Position numbers and translations under genes: made by a program. A DNA stretch of 64,000 nt from an uncultured Chloroflexota bacterium (GTDB lineage: Bacteria; Chloroflexota; Anaerolineae; Caldilineales; Caldilineaceae). The stretch spans positions 1 to 64,000 of the forward strand of contig CAIOHJ010000142.1 in NCBI GenBank assembly GCA_903858085.1. The letters run 5' to 3'. Each line of letters begins with the position of its first letter. Position 1 is the stretch's first letter. Shown here in pieces: positions 1-9,130 of this stretch. A model generated the notes under the pieces. The model searched no databases and had not been told where the DNA came from. It saw only the letters and a program-made list of their open reading frames with translations.

Positions 1-2
1 CC

Positions 3-353
3 CGCACGCCGTCCCCGACAGCCACCCACACGCCGTCCCCGACGGCCACCCACACGCCGTCCCCGACGGCCACCCATACGCCGTCCCCGACGGCCACCCA
101 TACGCCGTCCCCGACGGCCACCCGCACGCCGTCCCCGACGGCCACCCGCACGCCGACAGCCACCCGCACGCCGTCCCCGACGGCCACCCACACGCCGACA
201 GCCACCCACACAGCTACCCGCACGCCGTCCCCGACAGCCACCCACACAGCTACCCACACGCCGTCCCCGACGGCCACCCACACGCCGACAGCCACCCGCA
301 CGCCACCCCCGACGGCTACTCACACGCCGACGGCTACTCACACGCCGATCCCC
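3..353 (+). repeat. Imperfect tandem repeat encoding a Thr/Pro-rich stalk
   Basis: A 24-base unit (codons for Thr-Pro-Ser-Pro-Thr-Ala-Thr-His/Arg) recurs with shortened 12-base versions (Thr-Pro-Thr-Ala-Thr-His) from the window edge to about base 353. The units keep one reading frame, which runs directly into the gene ending at 800. Third-position changes and the His/Arg alternation show the copies have diverged. In proteins this composition usually forms an extended, often glycosylated, wall-spanning stalk; that role is inferred. Confidence 0.9.
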
Positions 354-800
354 CTCGTTGTTTTGTTGCCGCCAGAATTGAGGAACGGGTTGAATATCCT
401 GGCGGGGAGTGGCGTACCTGGCCACACGGTACAAATCCGAATTGACGGTGCACCGGTTGGTACGGTTACAGTAGATCCGCAAGGTGACTGGGAACTGCCA
501 GTTGAACTGGTGAAAAGTGGAATCTACACGTTTCAGGTAGAGAGCCTGGATGTTTCAGGAGCTGTTATCCTGAGTTCGGAAGCGGTTCTGGCAGAAGTAT
601 CGGCTGTAGGGCTGGAAGAGTCAGTAGCAGTGCCAGACAGTGGTGCACAGGCTGTGTCAAAGCCGATGACACAGCCGAGTTCGCTGCCGTCGACCGGTGC
701 TGCGCCTCCTGTTGAATCTATTGCACTGGCTGTGCTGGTGAGTCTGTTTGCTGTGCTTGTTTTGGCATGGATCGACAGACATCACTCCAAGACATCCTAG
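3..800 (+). CDS. C-terminal part of a Thr/Pro-repeat surface protein with LPSTG sorting signal (5' truncated)
   Basis: The frame is open from the first complete codon of the window, so the gene begins upstream. After about 118 residues of Thr/Pro repeat comes a compact segment of about 80 residues resembling a small Ig-like fold (pattern of a bacterial 'adhesion/stalk' domain with GDWELPVEL). It ends with LPSTG (bases 684-698), a hydrophobic stretch of about 20 residues and the basic tail DRHHSKTS. That order is the classical sortase cell-wall sorting signal, so the protein is probably surface anchored. No sortase gene lies in the window. A TTG at 363 could be mistaken for a start, but the repeat is in frame with it and there is no ribosome binding site, so I treat the whole frame as one gene. 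Confidence 0.8.
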   Translation, partial: RTPSPTATHTPSPTATHTPSPTATHTPSPTATHTPSPTATRTPSPTATRTPTATRTPSPTATHTPTATHTATRTPSPTATHTATHTPSPTATHTPTATRTPPPTATHTPTATHTPIPLVVLLPPELRNGLNILAGSGVPGHTVQIRIDGAPVGTVTVDPQGDWELPVELVKSGIYTFQVESLDVSGAVILSSEAVLAEVSAVGLEESVAVPDSGAQAVSKPMTQPSSLPSTGAAPPVESIALAVLVSLFAVLVLAWIDRHHSKTS

Positions 801-835
801 GGCACGGGGAGGTGATCCATGTATCAGAAGGTCAA

Positions 836-1822
836 TCAGTATAGAGCGTCGGTGAGCCCTGCTTCCAACTCGTCCAGAATATAGTGACGAGCGGTTGTTT
901 CGATGCGTTTGTGTCCGAGTGCCTTCTGGGCCATTCGCAGATTGTTGCGTGCCAGCTGGGTTCCGACAAAACGTCGAAAGTCATGTGGTTTGACGTCTGT
1001 CAGTCCGACACTGTCGGTATATTTGCGCACAATTCGCCAGATCGCAACGACAGACAGGGGGCGTGCTGTTGCCCGTTCCCCGCGGCCGTCGAAGGCGGTA
1101 AACAGGTAATCGCTTTGTAGCGGCCGTTCAGCGAGCCAGCGCTGCAGATGGGTGTAGGCCTCTCGGCTGAGGGGGGCTTCTCGGTATTCGACATCATTTT
1201 TGCCGCGCACCAGCACCACGAACCCATTTGCTTTGGCGCGAATCTGTTGGTTTTGTAAAGTGGCGACTTCGCTCACACGCAGGCCGCTGCTGGCCAGTGT
1301 TGCCAGCAGCGCTGTGTCGCGCAGCCCGATCAGCCTTGCCGGCTCGGGGGAATCACAGACTTTTCGCATAGCAGTTGGTTCAATCCGAACCCGAGCGTGT
1401 GTTTTGATACGATTTTTGAGGGCCGCCGCTTTGACGCCAGCAATTTGCTCGAAGTCGGCCGCGACATGTGCCTCGACAAATCCCTGCACAGCAGCTTCCC
1501 GGATCAGCCGTTTGACTGCGCTGAGCATGCGGTTGATGGTATTGGGGCTCAGCGAGGTCTCTTGTGCCAGGGAGGTGCGCCAGCGGGCCAGGGTTGCGGC
1601 ATCGGTCAGGGCAGCGAGGCTTCCGGCAAAAGCGACGTAGGCGGCAAAGTCACGCTGGTAGATGGCGATGCTGGAAGGTGCAAGCTGCCCAGCGAGCAAA
1701 TTTGCATCGAAGTGGGGCAGGGGGGCCAAGGTGCAGGGTGCAGGCAGGGAATCGACAGTGTTCACAGGTCCTCCTGGACAGAACAGGTTGCGGTCAAGAG
1801 CTTGTTGATCCCAGTCAACCAT
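836..1822 (-). CDS. Tyrosine recombinase / phage-type integrase
   Basis: 328 residues, site-specific DNA recombinase of the XerC/D-like tyrosine family. An N-terminal SAM-like core-binding region (about residues 45-120) precedes the catalytic domain. All catalytic residues are visible: Arg182 in SGLRVSEV, Lys208 in VRGKND, His280 and Arg283 in HDFRRF, His304 in LGHKR and the nucleophile Tyr314 in ARHYI. Length fits the family. The start codon has no clear Shine-Dalgarno, but a promoter-like pair lies about 70 bases upstream. No excisionase, no attachment-site duplication and no phage genes are visible near it, so whether it is chromosomal Xer-like or the remnant of an integrated element cannot be decided. 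It sits tail-to-tail with the LPSTG gene, 35 bases apart. Confidence 0.88.
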   Translation of the reverse strand: MVDWDQQALDRNLFCPGGPVNTVDSLPAPCTLAPLPHFDANLLAGQLAPSSIAIYQRDFAAYVAFAGSLAALTDAATLARWRTSLAQETSLSPNTINRMLSAVKRLIREAAVQGFVEAHVAADFEQIAGVKAAALKNRIKTHARVRIEPTAMRKVCDSPEPARLIGLRDTALLATLASSGLRVSEVATLQNQQIRAKANGFVVLVRGKNDVEYREAPLSREAYTHLQRWLAERPLQSDYLFTAFDGRGERATARPLSVVAIWRIVRKYTDSVGLTDVKPHDFRRFVGTQLARNNLRMAQKALGHKRIETTARHYILDELEAGLTDALY

Positions 1823-2136
1823 CGATTTTTGTGAAAGTCAAGGGGGGAAAAAGAACAGTTTTTTTTGGAAAAATCCACAAATTTGACATAATAATAAACA
1901 GCGCGAACGGGGGTGTACAGGAAGGGGAGCTGTTTGGGAGAAAAGCGTTGGCCAGAGCGGGCCATTTTGGTCTGAATTTGGACCGAGACAGATCCAGCAG
2001 CGGAGCGGGTGCAGGGCATAGACTGTGGGGGGAATTTGCTGGGAATGGCCGTGCAGAGGGCCCTTCAACTATTTGACTATGCGCAATTTATGCTGTTGTC
2101 TGAATTTGCTCAAGAAAAGAGACATTTAATTAACCT
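1823..2136. other. Intergenic region, locally AT-rich
   Basis: No convincing gene. The part from about 1840 to 1905 is much more AT-rich than the surroundings and carries the probable integrase promoter. Further on there is only unstructured sequence up to a possible small ORF at 2137. Confidence 0.6.
1891..1919 (-). promoter_or_regulatory. Probable integrase promoter
   Basis: On the minus strand TGTACA (1919-1914) and TATTAT (1896-1891) are 17 bases apart, giving a start near 1884 and a leader of about 60 bases to the integrase ATG. Confidence 0.45.
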
Positions 2137-2316
2137 ATGAAAACGTTCAAAAAAACCGATCAACGCTCCCCCCACCCAACACCCGCCCATCCACCAGCCG
2201 AAACCGCCTGGCGCCACAGCGATTTCGCCTGGGAGTTCGACTGGCCAAGCAGCACAGAACCCCTGCCCGCCATCCTGCCCTCCACACTGGACAAAGCCCT
2301 CGCCCTGGCCGGATGA
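2137..2316 (+). CDS. Possible small protein, 59 residues, unknown
   Basis: An ATG-initiated frame follows an AT-rich stretch and ends with TGA at 2314-2316. The product begins with a Lys-rich segment, then a Pro-rich stretch, then an aromatic-rich centre (WRHSDFAWEFDW) and an Ala/Leu-rich end. No ribosome binding site is obvious and I recognise no family. It runs tail-to-tail into the DeoR regulator gene. It could be a genuine small gene linked to the integrase region or chance coding in GC-rich DNA. Confidence 0.3.
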   Translation: MKTFKKTDQRSPHPTPAHPPAETAWRHSDFAWEFDWPSSTEPLPAILPSTLDKALALAG

Positions 2317-2334
2317 ACCACACACTGCCCGCCG

Positions 2335-3114
2335 CTATGCCTGATGCACTTCGACACCCATCGCCCGCAAAGACTCTACCAGCGGCGCCGGCGCCGCTGT
2401 GTCTGTGACCAAGATGTCCACGTCAGCCAGCGGCACAATGCGCGCCAGCGAACGCACTCCCCACTTGCTGCTGTCAAGCAAAAAAATCACCCGGTCCGAA
2501 CTGGATGCCATCGCCCGTTTTACCTGAATTTCTAACAGGTTGACATCGGTGATCCCCTCGTGCAAGGTCAAGCCGGTAGCGCTCAAAAAACAGATCGATG
2601 CATTGATGCTGCGAAAGTACTCCTCTGCTTGCGGCCCCACAAAGGTGAACGCAACAGGACGCAGCAACCCCCCACAACAATATACGTTGACTGCACCAGC
2701 CAGCCTGGCCAGTTCGTTCATGGTCCCAAGCCCGTTGCCTATCACCGTCAAATCCTGGTAGGCGATCAGATACTTGGCCATCGCCGCCACTGTCGTGCCC
2801 GCTTCCATGTAGAGGATGTCCCCACTCTGCACAAAATGCTCCACTGCATAGCGCGCAATTCGCTCCTTGGCGGTCAGGTTGACGACCCGTTTGCTGTCAT
2901 AGAGCGGTTCCAGCTCTGCGTGCTGTTCGACCCGAGCCGCCCCACCCCGCACACGCCGTACACGCCCCTTTTCTGCCAGCACAGACAGGTCTCGCCAGAC
3001 CGTCATCAGTGAAACCCCAAAACGATCGCCTAACTCCAGCGCAGTCGTGTTGTCCTGCTCCTCGACAAAGGCAGCAATCTGCTCCCTGCGCAGCTCGGCG
3101 GGTAATTTTTGCAT
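2335..3114 (-). CDS. DeoR-family transcriptional regulator
   Basis: 259 residues. An N-terminal winged helix-turn-helix (about residues 8-60, with RREQIAAFVEEQ and FGVSLMTVWRDLSVLAEKG) is followed by the DeoR sensor domain (YMEAGTTVAAMAKYL, SATGLTLHEGITD, FLLDSSKWG), a ribose-5-phosphate-isomerase-like fold that normally binds a sugar phosphate. I place the start at 3114 because GAGGGAG lies just upstream; an in-frame start at 3150 exists but lacks this. It is divergent from the sugar isomerase/kinase/ABC transport operon starting at 3459, so it probably controls that operon, with a phosphorylated hexose as effector (inference from context). Confidence 0.9.
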   Translation of the reverse strand: MQKLPAELRREQIAAFVEEQDNTTALELGDRFGVSLMTVWRDLSVLAEKGRVRRVRGGAARVEQHAELEPLYDSKRVVNLTAKERIARYAVEHFVQSGDILYMEAGTTVAAMAKYLIAYQDLTVIGNGLGTMNELARLAGAVNVYCCGGLLRPVAFTFVGPQAEEYFRSINASICFLSATGLTLHEGITDVNLLEIQVKRAMASSSDRVIFLLDSSKWGVRSLARIVPLADVDILVTDTAAPAPLVESLRAMGVEVHQA

Positions 3115-3458
3115 GGCCAGCTCCCTCTCCACACCTTTCTGTTCCTGCAAATGCCAGGGATAAAACCTCTGCTGTCAACAGTATATCACAAGATAACATG
3201 TGCTCGGCACACACGACGAAGAGTATACGTTCAACATGGCTGCCGTGAAAGCTGAGCAGCGGACAGTTGCCCCCTATCAACGGCAGGACAGCCAGCCCAA
3301 GGGCCGACATGAATCAACTTCGTAGCGGCAGTAAGTTATATTTTGTTATTTTTTGCTATACAGAGTGATACATTTGACACCAGCTGTTGTGTTTGTTACT
3401 ATCCTTCTGCGCGGTGTATTGACCAAAAAACAAACCAAAATGGACAGAGGTTTCTGAC
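3115..3458. other. Divergent regulatory region between DeoR gene and sugar operon
   Basis: About 340 bases without a gene. It contains a good plus-strand promoter at 3374-3402 and an AT-rich block at 3335-3370. I searched for a clear long palindrome that could serve as the DeoR operator and did not find one. Confidence 0.6.
3374..3402 (+). promoter_or_regulatory. Sugar-operon promoter
   Basis: TTGACA (3374-3379) and TACTAT (3397-3402) are separated by 17 bases. The predicted start near 3409 gives a leader of about 50 bases to the first isomerase gene. Confidence 0.65.
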
Positions 3459-4079
3459 ATGGCATCCAATTCCAGCCGTGTTCCCGGCCAGGTTCTTCTC
3501 GGCCAGGTTCTCTTTTTTGACCCCGAGCAGGGCTCGATCGACGGGCGCGACCAGACCAGCCGTCATCTGAGCGATCTGCCGGGCAGCTTCGCCGACCAGG
3601 TTGCCTATGCTCGTCTGCTCGAGCAAAACCCGCTCCTCTACCAGGTTACCCAGGTGGAAGAGCAAAACGGTCCAGGCCAACTGCATTACGGGATCGGGAT
3701 CCTGATGCCGGGAAAAGTGGGGGACGAATATTTCATGACCAAAGGGCATCTGCACGCATGGCGGCCGGCCGCAGAAGTCTACGTCGGATTGCGCGGGCGC
3801 GGCATGATGCTGCTCGAAGACGAACAAACCGGACGCTGCGACGCTGTACCGTTGGAAGCCAACAGCGTCGTCTATGTGCCGGGCCATACGGCCCACCGCA
3901 CCGTCAACGTGGGCCATGAACCCCTCGTGTACTGGGGGATTCTCTCCAGCGAAGCGGGCCATGACTATGGAACTGTGGGCGCCCGCAATTTCAGCAAGGT
4001 CCTGGTCGACGTCGAAGGGACGCCGACCTTGCTCGACCGTGCCGCCTTTTTAACAACCCTGCAGGCCAATACCCGATGA
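3459..4079 (+). CDS. Cupin-type glucose-6-phosphate isomerase
   Basis: 206 residues, converts glucose-6-phosphate and fructose-6-phosphate. It matches the archaeal-type (cupin) GPI family, unrelated to the usual bacterial Pgi. The metal-binding pattern is complete: His97 and His99 in TKGHLH, Glu106, and His146 in PGHTAHRTVN, with the family's spacing. Residues 60-90 (YQV...GIGILMPGKVGDEYFMTKGH) are also typical. It is the first gene of the operon and overlaps the next by ATGA, so translation is coupled. The start is supported by AGAGG upstream. Confidence 0.9.
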   Translation: MASNSSRVPGQVLLGQVLFFDPEQGSIDGRDQTSRHLSDLPGSFADQVAYARLLEQNPLLYQVTQVEEQNGPGQLHYGIGILMPGKVGDEYFMTKGHLHAWRPAAEVYVGLRGRGMMLLEDEQTGRCDAVPLEANSVVYVPGHTAHRTVNVGHEPLVYWGILSSEAGHDYGTVGARNFSKVLVDVEGTPTLLDRAAFLTTLQANTR

Positions 4080-4474
4080 GCCACTACCTCACAAAACCCA
4101 TTCCAGACGAAAAACCGGCAGCCAGTTTCGTACAGCGTCCCTGGGGCTCCTTCAAGCAATACGCCTTCAATCAGGAGACTACTGTCAGCCTGATGACGGT
4201 CGAACCTGGCATGCGCCTCAGTTTACAGTCCCACACAGCCCGCGCCGAACTCTGGATCGTGCTCGACCCCGGTGGGGTGGTCCAGGTTGGGGAAGAAATT
4301 TTTCACCCCCAACCTGGAGAGGAAATCTGGATCCCAGCCAATACCCGCCATCGCCTTGCCAGCCTGGGCACCCCGGTACGTGTGCTGGAAGTCGCCTTCG
4401 GCAACTGGCAACAGGCCGACATCACACGGTTCGACGATGATTTCCAACGCCCAGAACAGGGAGAAACTCCGTGA
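4076..4474 (+). CDS. Single-domain cupin mannose-6-phosphate isomerase (type II)
   Basis: 132 residues. It corresponds to the phosphomannose isomerase cupin domain often fused to mannose-1-phosphate guanylyltransferases, here free-standing. Characteristic segments are RPWGSF (21-26), QSHTARAE with likely metal ligands Gln51, His53 and Glu58, and His92 in IPANTRHRL, ending with DITRFDDDFQR. Overlaps of 4 bases with both neighbours (ATGA before, GTGA after) place it firmly in the operon. Probable role: interconversion of mannose-6-P and fructose-6-P, or a related sugar phosphate. Confidence 0.85.
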   Translation: MSHYLTKPIPDEKPAASFVQRPWGSFKQYAFNQETTVSLMTVEPGMRLSLQSHTARAELWIVLDPGGVVQVGEEIFHPQPGEEIWIPANTRHRLASLGTPVRVLEVAFGNWQQADITRFDDDFQRPEQGETP

Positions 4475-6291
4475 CGCTCCCCAAGGTGTGGCGCAAGACA
4501 ACGCAGCTGCTCATGCCAGCGCGCCAGGAAGAGGCCAACCAGTCCTCCCTGCCCGACCAGTACTCGATCTACCCCGCCACCCAGCTAGGGCCCGGCCAGA
4601 TCGAGTTTGGCTTCGCTGCGCTGGCGCGTCGTCTGGCCGGCGCCGGCCAGGTGCGGTTGGACGGCTATCCTGGGGTGCTGTGGGAGGACTTTCGCCAGCG
4701 GCTCGCACAGGAGCTGGACGCGCTGGGGGTGCAAACATCCTGGCTGGATCTGGCAGGCGCCTGGAAGTCTTCCACAGCGCTCGATGCTTTGCTCGCCCCC
4801 TCCCTTGGAGGCGACGACCCGATCTTTGGGATGCGGTTTTCTGGCAGTCTGGCCGACTTTTTTGACGAGGCAGCCCTGCAAGCGTTGAAGGCAGACCCTG
4901 ACGCCGACCTGACCGTTCTGTATGGCTGCGGCGCTGCTTTGGCCGACTGGCCCCAGGCGCTCCTTGTCTATGTTGACGTCCCCAAAAATGAAATTCAGTT
5001 CCGCCAACGTGCCGGCAGCGTGACTTGTCTGGGTCGCTCCCAGCCGCTCGACCCCAAACCAGCGTACAAACGAAGCTACTTTATCGACTGGGTGGTGGCC
5101 AACCGCCACAAGCAACAGCTGTATGCGTCGCTGGACTGGGTGGTCGACGGCCAGCGCCCCGAAGAAATTACCTTTGCCAGCGGCGCTGCACTGCGCGCCG
5201 GGTTGGATCGGTTGGCCACCAGCTGTTTTCGTGTCCGCCCCTGGTTTGAGCCGGGGCCCTGGGGAGGACAGTGGATTCGCCAGCACATGCCCCAACTGGC
5301 CCAGGAGGTCCCCAACTACGCCTGGTCTTTCGAGCTGATCGTTCCAGAAAATGGACTGCTCTTTGAAAGCGATGGCTGGCTTTTAGAGGTTTCCTTTGAC
5401 TTTTTGATGTACCGCAACCCGTTTGAGATTGTCGGCGAAAGTGCGGTTGCTTTCGGCCACGAATTTCCGATCCGCTTTGATTTTTTGGATACCTTTTCTG
5501 GCGGCAACCTTTCGGTGCAATGTCATCCGCGCCCCGACTATGTCCGCCGTCACTTTGGTGAATGCTATACGCAAGATGAAACATATTATATCCTGGAGTG
5601 TGGCCCCGAAGCCCGCTGTTTCCTCGGTTTCCAGGAGGATATCAACCCTGATACCTTTCGCGCCGCGCTGCTCGAGAGTTTCCACAACGCCACCCCCATC
5701 GAGATCGAACGTTTCGTTCAGTCCCACCCGGTACGCAAGCACGACCTGATTTTGATCCCCAACGGCACCATCCATTGTTCAGGCACCGAAACCCTCGTCC
5801 TGGAGATCAGCGCCACCCCCTATATTTTTACCTTCAAGATGTACGATTGGATGCGCTTGGACTTGGATGGCCGCCCCCGTCCACTCAACATCGATCGAGC
5901 CTTTGAAAATCTCTATTTTGAACGCAAAGGGGCAAAGGTTCAGACAGAGCTGATCGCTCAGCCCCGCACGATCGACTCTGGCCCAGGCTGGGAGCTGATC
6001 CATCAACCTACCCACCGCGACCATTTTTATGATGTGCACCGCTACCGATTTACCACCGCAGTTGAAGTGCAGAGCTGTGGGTCGTGCCATATCCTGAGTC
6101 TGGTCCAAGGCAAAACGGTGCTGTTGGAGACCGCTGGCGGGACACGCCAGCGCTTTCAGTATGCTGAAACCTTTGTGGTACCTGCTGCCGCTGGCTCCTA
6201 CCGATTGGTCAGCGAAGCAGGCAGTGAATTGCAGGTCGTGAAGGCGTTTATCAAACCGCGCACGCAGTGGGCAGAAGGGGTGGTGGCCTGA
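4471..6291 (+). CDS. Large type-I mannose-6-phosphate isomerase-like protein
   Basis: 606 residues, GTG start overlapping the previous stop. The second half carries the type-I phosphomannose isomerase signature: Gln350 and His352 in SVQCHPRPDY, Glu370 in TQDETYYIL, and His435 in IPNGTIHCSG, followed by VLEISATPYIFTFKMYDW. These are the expected zinc ligands. Typical enzymes are 300-400 residues. The extra N-terminal part of about 230 residues looks like a nucleoside/uridine-kinase fold without a P-loop: VRLDGYPGVLWEDF stands where GxxGxGKS would be, followed by a Leu-Asp 'WLDL' strand and YFIDWVVANRHKQQ. That part is inference. The operon therefore encodes three sugar-phosphate isomerases in a row. 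Confidence 0.8.
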   Translation: MTLPKVWRKTTQLLMPARQEEANQSSLPDQYSIYPATQLGPGQIEFGFAALARRLAGAGQVRLDGYPGVLWEDFRQRLAQELDALGVQTSWLDLAGAWKSSTALDALLAPSLGGDDPIFGMRFSGSLADFFDEAALQALKADPDADLTVLYGCGAALADWPQALLVYVDVPKNEIQFRQRAGSVTCLGRSQPLDPKPAYKRSYFIDWVVANRHKQQLYASLDWVVDGQRPEEITFASGAALRAGLDRLATSCFRVRPWFEPGPWGGQWIRQHMPQLAQEVPNYAWSFELIVPENGLLFESDGWLLEVSFDFLMYRNPFEIVGESAVAFGHEFPIRFDFLDTFSGGNLSVQCHPRPDYVRRHFGECYTQDETYYILECGPEARCFLGFQEDINPDTFRAALLESFHNATPIEIERFVQSHPVRKHDLILIPNGTIHCSGTETLVLEISATPYIFTFKMYDWMRLDLDGRPRPLNIDRAFENLYFERKGAKVQTELIAQPRTIDSGPGWELIHQPTHRDHFYDVHRYRFTTAVEVQSCGSCHILSLVQGKTVLLETAGGTRQRFQYAETFVVPAAAGSYRLVSEAGSELQVVKAFIKPRTQWAEGVVA

Positions 6292-6293
6292 AA

Positions 6294-7271
6294 ATGACAG
6301 CGTGGTATCTGGGTGTAGATGGCGGCGGCACCAAAACAGAAGTTGCAATCTGCGACGCACAAGGCCATATCGTTGGCTGGGGACAAGGGGGGGCTGCTGG
6401 GATCGACAGCGTCGGCGCAGCCACTGCCACGATCAGCCTGCGTACAGCCCTGTCCGCCGCGCGTCAGCAGGCCGGGTTGCCCGCTGACGCGCCGTTGACG
6501 GGTGCATTCTTTGGCATGGCCGGGGTGGTCTCCCCAGAAGACCGGGCCATCGTCCATTCGATCGCTGGCCATCTCGGGCTGCACGGCACAGTCAATGTGG
6601 ACCACGATATTCGGATCGCCCTGGCCGGCGGGCTGGCCGGTCGCCCTGGGATCGCGCTGATCTCTGGCACAGGCTCCTCCTGTTTTGGCATCAATGCACG
6701 GGGGGAGCGCTGGCAGTCAGGTGGCTGGGGACATCTGATCGCCGACGAGGGCAGCAGCTACTGGTTGGGCTGCAACGCAATCCGGCTGGCGATCGGCACC
6801 TACGACGGACGCTGGCAGAGCGCGCTGCTGGAGCCGGTCCAGCAACGCCTGGGGCTCAAAGAGATGACCGATATCCACCATCGGCTTTACACCCAGGGGC
6901 TGACCAAAAGCGAACTGGCTGCGTTTGCACCGTTGGTGGTGGAGGCGGCCCAGGCTGGAGACCTGCCGGCCCAGCAGGTGCTGCGCCGAGGCATGACAGA
7001 TCTGGCCCAGATGGTCGAGGCAGTGGCCAGACATCTGGGCTGGGGAGATTCGCCCTGCGAGGTGACCCTGACTGGTGGGCTCTGGCGAGCAGGAGCCTCT
7101 GTGCTGGCGCCGTTTCAGGCCGCATTGGCCGAACAGCTGCCCGCTGCAATTCTCGTACAACCAGAATTGGCGCCGGTCCTCGGCGCCTGTGTGCTGGCGC
7201 TACAAATGGACAGTGTGAACGTGAAGCAGGGGACCCTGGAGACGTTGAAGAGCTGGCAGAGGACGATCTGA
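6294..7271 (+). CDS. BadF/BadG-type sugar kinase (N-acetylglucosamine kinase-like)
   Basis: 325 residues of the ASKHA fold. Visible signatures are the phosphate-1 loop GVDGGGTKTEVAI, the phosphate-2 region ISGTGSSCFGI, GGWGHLIADEGSSYWLG and the adenosine region TLTGGLWRAG. This group phosphorylates N-acetylglucosamine or related amino sugars and hexoses with ATP. I start it at ATG 6294, three bases after the previous stop; an in-frame GTG/ATG 27 bases upstream would overlap the isomerase. Its position between isomerases and an ABC uptake system suggests it phosphorylates the imported sugar. Exact substrate unknown. Confidence 0.85.
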   Translation: MTAWYLGVDGGGTKTEVAICDAQGHIVGWGQGGAAGIDSVGAATATISLRTALSAARQQAGLPADAPLTGAFFGMAGVVSPEDRAIVHSIAGHLGLHGTVNVDHDIRIALAGGLAGRPGIALISGTGSSCFGINARGERWQSGGWGHLIADEGSSYWLGCNAIRLAIGTYDGRWQSALLEPVQQRLGLKEMTDIHHRLYTQGLTKSELAAFAPLVVEAAQAGDLPAQQVLRRGMTDLAQMVEAVARHLGWGDSPCEVTLTGGLWRAGASVLAPFQAALAEQLPAAILVQPELAPVLGACVLALQMDSVNVKQGTLETLKSWQRTI

Positions 7272-7652
7272 AACGCCATGCCGGATCTACGAAACAGCGC
7301 AGCCAGGTTGCCAGATCGTACCTCTGCCACGGCACCCTGCGCCGTTACAATTTTGCATCTCCCTGCCCACAAGCTCCGCCCGACTGGCTGGACAGCTACT
7401 GACGCTGGCCGCCGACGACAGAGCGGGGCTGCCCTGGTCAGCGACGATGGCCTTCAAAGGCATTTTGGCGAGTTGTGGTGGGTGAGGGAACCCATTCTCC
7501 CTCGCACACCGAGTTTTTGACCGGGTGGTTACGGTCGAAAGGAACGGTGCACGATCGGGACAAAAGACGTGAACAGCCCGGATCGCAGTTTCGATCCCCT
7601 ACAGTGCCAGTTGTTTTTTGCAGATTCAGAAGAAGAGTTCAGGAGAAGACCG
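7272..7652 (+). other. 381-base intercistronic region inside sugar locus
   Basis: No supported gene; an 80-codon frame at 7278-7520 has no ribosome binding site or recognisable product. An imperfect hairpin at 7478-7509 (12-base arms, 10 pairs) is followed by five T at 7514-7518, so it may end transcription of the isomerase/kinase genes. No strong promoter for the binding-protein gene was found. Confidence 0.5.
7478..7518 (+). terminator. Possible terminator after kinase gene
   Basis: Arms 7478-7489 and 7498-7509 pair at 10 of 12 positions, with a short T run downstream. The fit is imperfect. Confidence 0.35.
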
Positions 7653-8972
<1,320 letters not shown>

Positions 8973-8983
8973 CTGTTTGTCGT

Positions 8984-9022
8984 CTCTCTTGGCTGAAGCG
9001 TTACCAGCTTCAGCCAAGAGAG
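8984..9022 (+). promoter_or_regulatory. Intercistronic hairpin after binding-protein gene
   Basis: A perfect 16-base stem (8984-8999 with 9007-9022) and 7-base loop, with no T run. Hairpins at this position after binding-protein genes commonly stabilise the upstream mRNA or partly terminate, giving more binding protein than permease; that role here is inferred. Confidence 0.75.
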
Positions 9023-9130
9023 ACCCTCCTGCCAGCACCGCTCCAGCCTCCGACTTGAAAACAGGCGCATTTTCATCGACGATTGTGCCCCGCACAAGGG
9101 CATGGACACCAGCCAGAAAAGGATTCCGCT

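Noticed and set aside
3..353. Regular short repeats that could suggest a CRISPR array
   Set aside because: Units are 12-24 bases, contiguous, without unique spacers, and keep one reading frame into a protein; it is a coding repeat.
7278..7520. 80-codon frame between kinase and binding-protein genes
   Set aside because: No ribosome binding site, no family, atypical composition; overlaps a hairpin.
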